Source of the DNA: Lachnospiraceae bacterium UBA1721
GTDB taxonomy: Bacteria > Bacillota > Clostridia > Lachnospirales > Lachnospiraceae
Length of the DNA: 5,546 bases
Direction: 5' to 3'
NCBI GenBank assembly: GCA_002317155.1
Contig: DCIR01000042.1
Coordinates: 1 to 5,546 of the forward strand
Made by a program: the position numbers and the translations under genes. This document shows, in pieces, positions 5,521 to 5,546 of this stretch (the stretch's first letter is position 1; each line of letters starts with the position of its first letter). Under the pieces are notes generated by a model. It saw only the letters and a list, made by a program, of their open reading frames with translations. It ran no database searches and was not told the origin of the DNA.

Positions 5521-5546
5521 AAAAAAACAGCCACGATGATAATCGT
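5521..5546 (-). terminator. Terminator-like inverted repeat cut by the window edge
   Basis: The edge reads A7 (5521-5527), CAGCC (5528-5532), then a stem ACGAT (5533-5537), loop GATA and ATCGT (5542-5546). If the next bases are GGCTG, this is a 10-bp hairpin with a T7 tail on the minus strand. It would end a gene lying to the right. The stretch 5435-5520 shows no gene. Confidence 0.55.

Noticed and set aside
5495..5539. Plus-strand ATG with 14 codons near the right edge
   Set aside because: It is very short, has no ribosome binding site and ends within the hairpin.
5454..5546. Minus-strand open frame entering from the right edge (hydrophobic, about 30 codons)
   Set aside because: It would run through the terminator-like hairpin and T7 tail, and its sequence does not look like a protein C-terminus.

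Overview
The window looks like chromosomal DNA from a low-to-moderate G+C Firmicute, most plausibly a Clostridia/Lachnospiraceae relative. This is inferred from strong AGGAGG-type ribosome binding sites, A/T-rich spacers, the content of the tRNA block, tRNA genes without an encoded CCA end, and the style of the proteins. No gene here fixes the genus.

Layout from left to right. A small unrecognised helical protein (15-278, +) is followed by short tandem repeats and a hairpin. A four-gene tRNA operon on the minus strand (Arg-TCT, His-GTG, Gln-TTG, Lys-TTT in transcription order, 785 down to 417) has a near-consensus promoter (TTGACA, 17 bp, TAGAAT). Back to back with it, an extended -10 promoter drives a 580-aa stand-alone class I adenylate-forming (AMP-binding) enzyme on the plus strand (921-2663), which ends at a hairpin with a GCAA tetraloop. 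Next come a compact G+C-rich structured block, a short coding remnant without a normal start codon (about 2781-2933), and a 256-aa GNAT acetyltransferase (2948-3718, +).

The right half is mostly minus strand. An intact RimJ/RimL-type GNAT (5377-4862) is followed 48 bp later by a second RimJ/RimL-type GNAT (4813-4264). The second is split by a single extra base in a T5 run (A5 on the coding strand). A terminator-like hairpin then separates this pair from an unrecognised 135-aa protein (4122-3715), whose stop codon overlaps the plus-strand GNAT stop by 4 nt, tail to tail. The extreme right edge holds most of an inverted repeat that looks like a terminator cut by the window boundary.

There is little sign of one integrated pathway. 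The left half is housekeeping (tRNAs) beside a lone adenylating enzyme. The right half is a patch of three acetyltransferases and small unknowns, typical of accessory, high-turnover chromosomal DNA. I see no CRISPR array, transposase, integrase, phage gene or recognisable defence system, and no convincing evidence of a wholly new system. The points most worth a second look are the single-base frameshift, the hairpin placed directly before a ribosome binding site, the divergent adenylation motifs, the unusual tRNA-Gln and the start-less small ORF.
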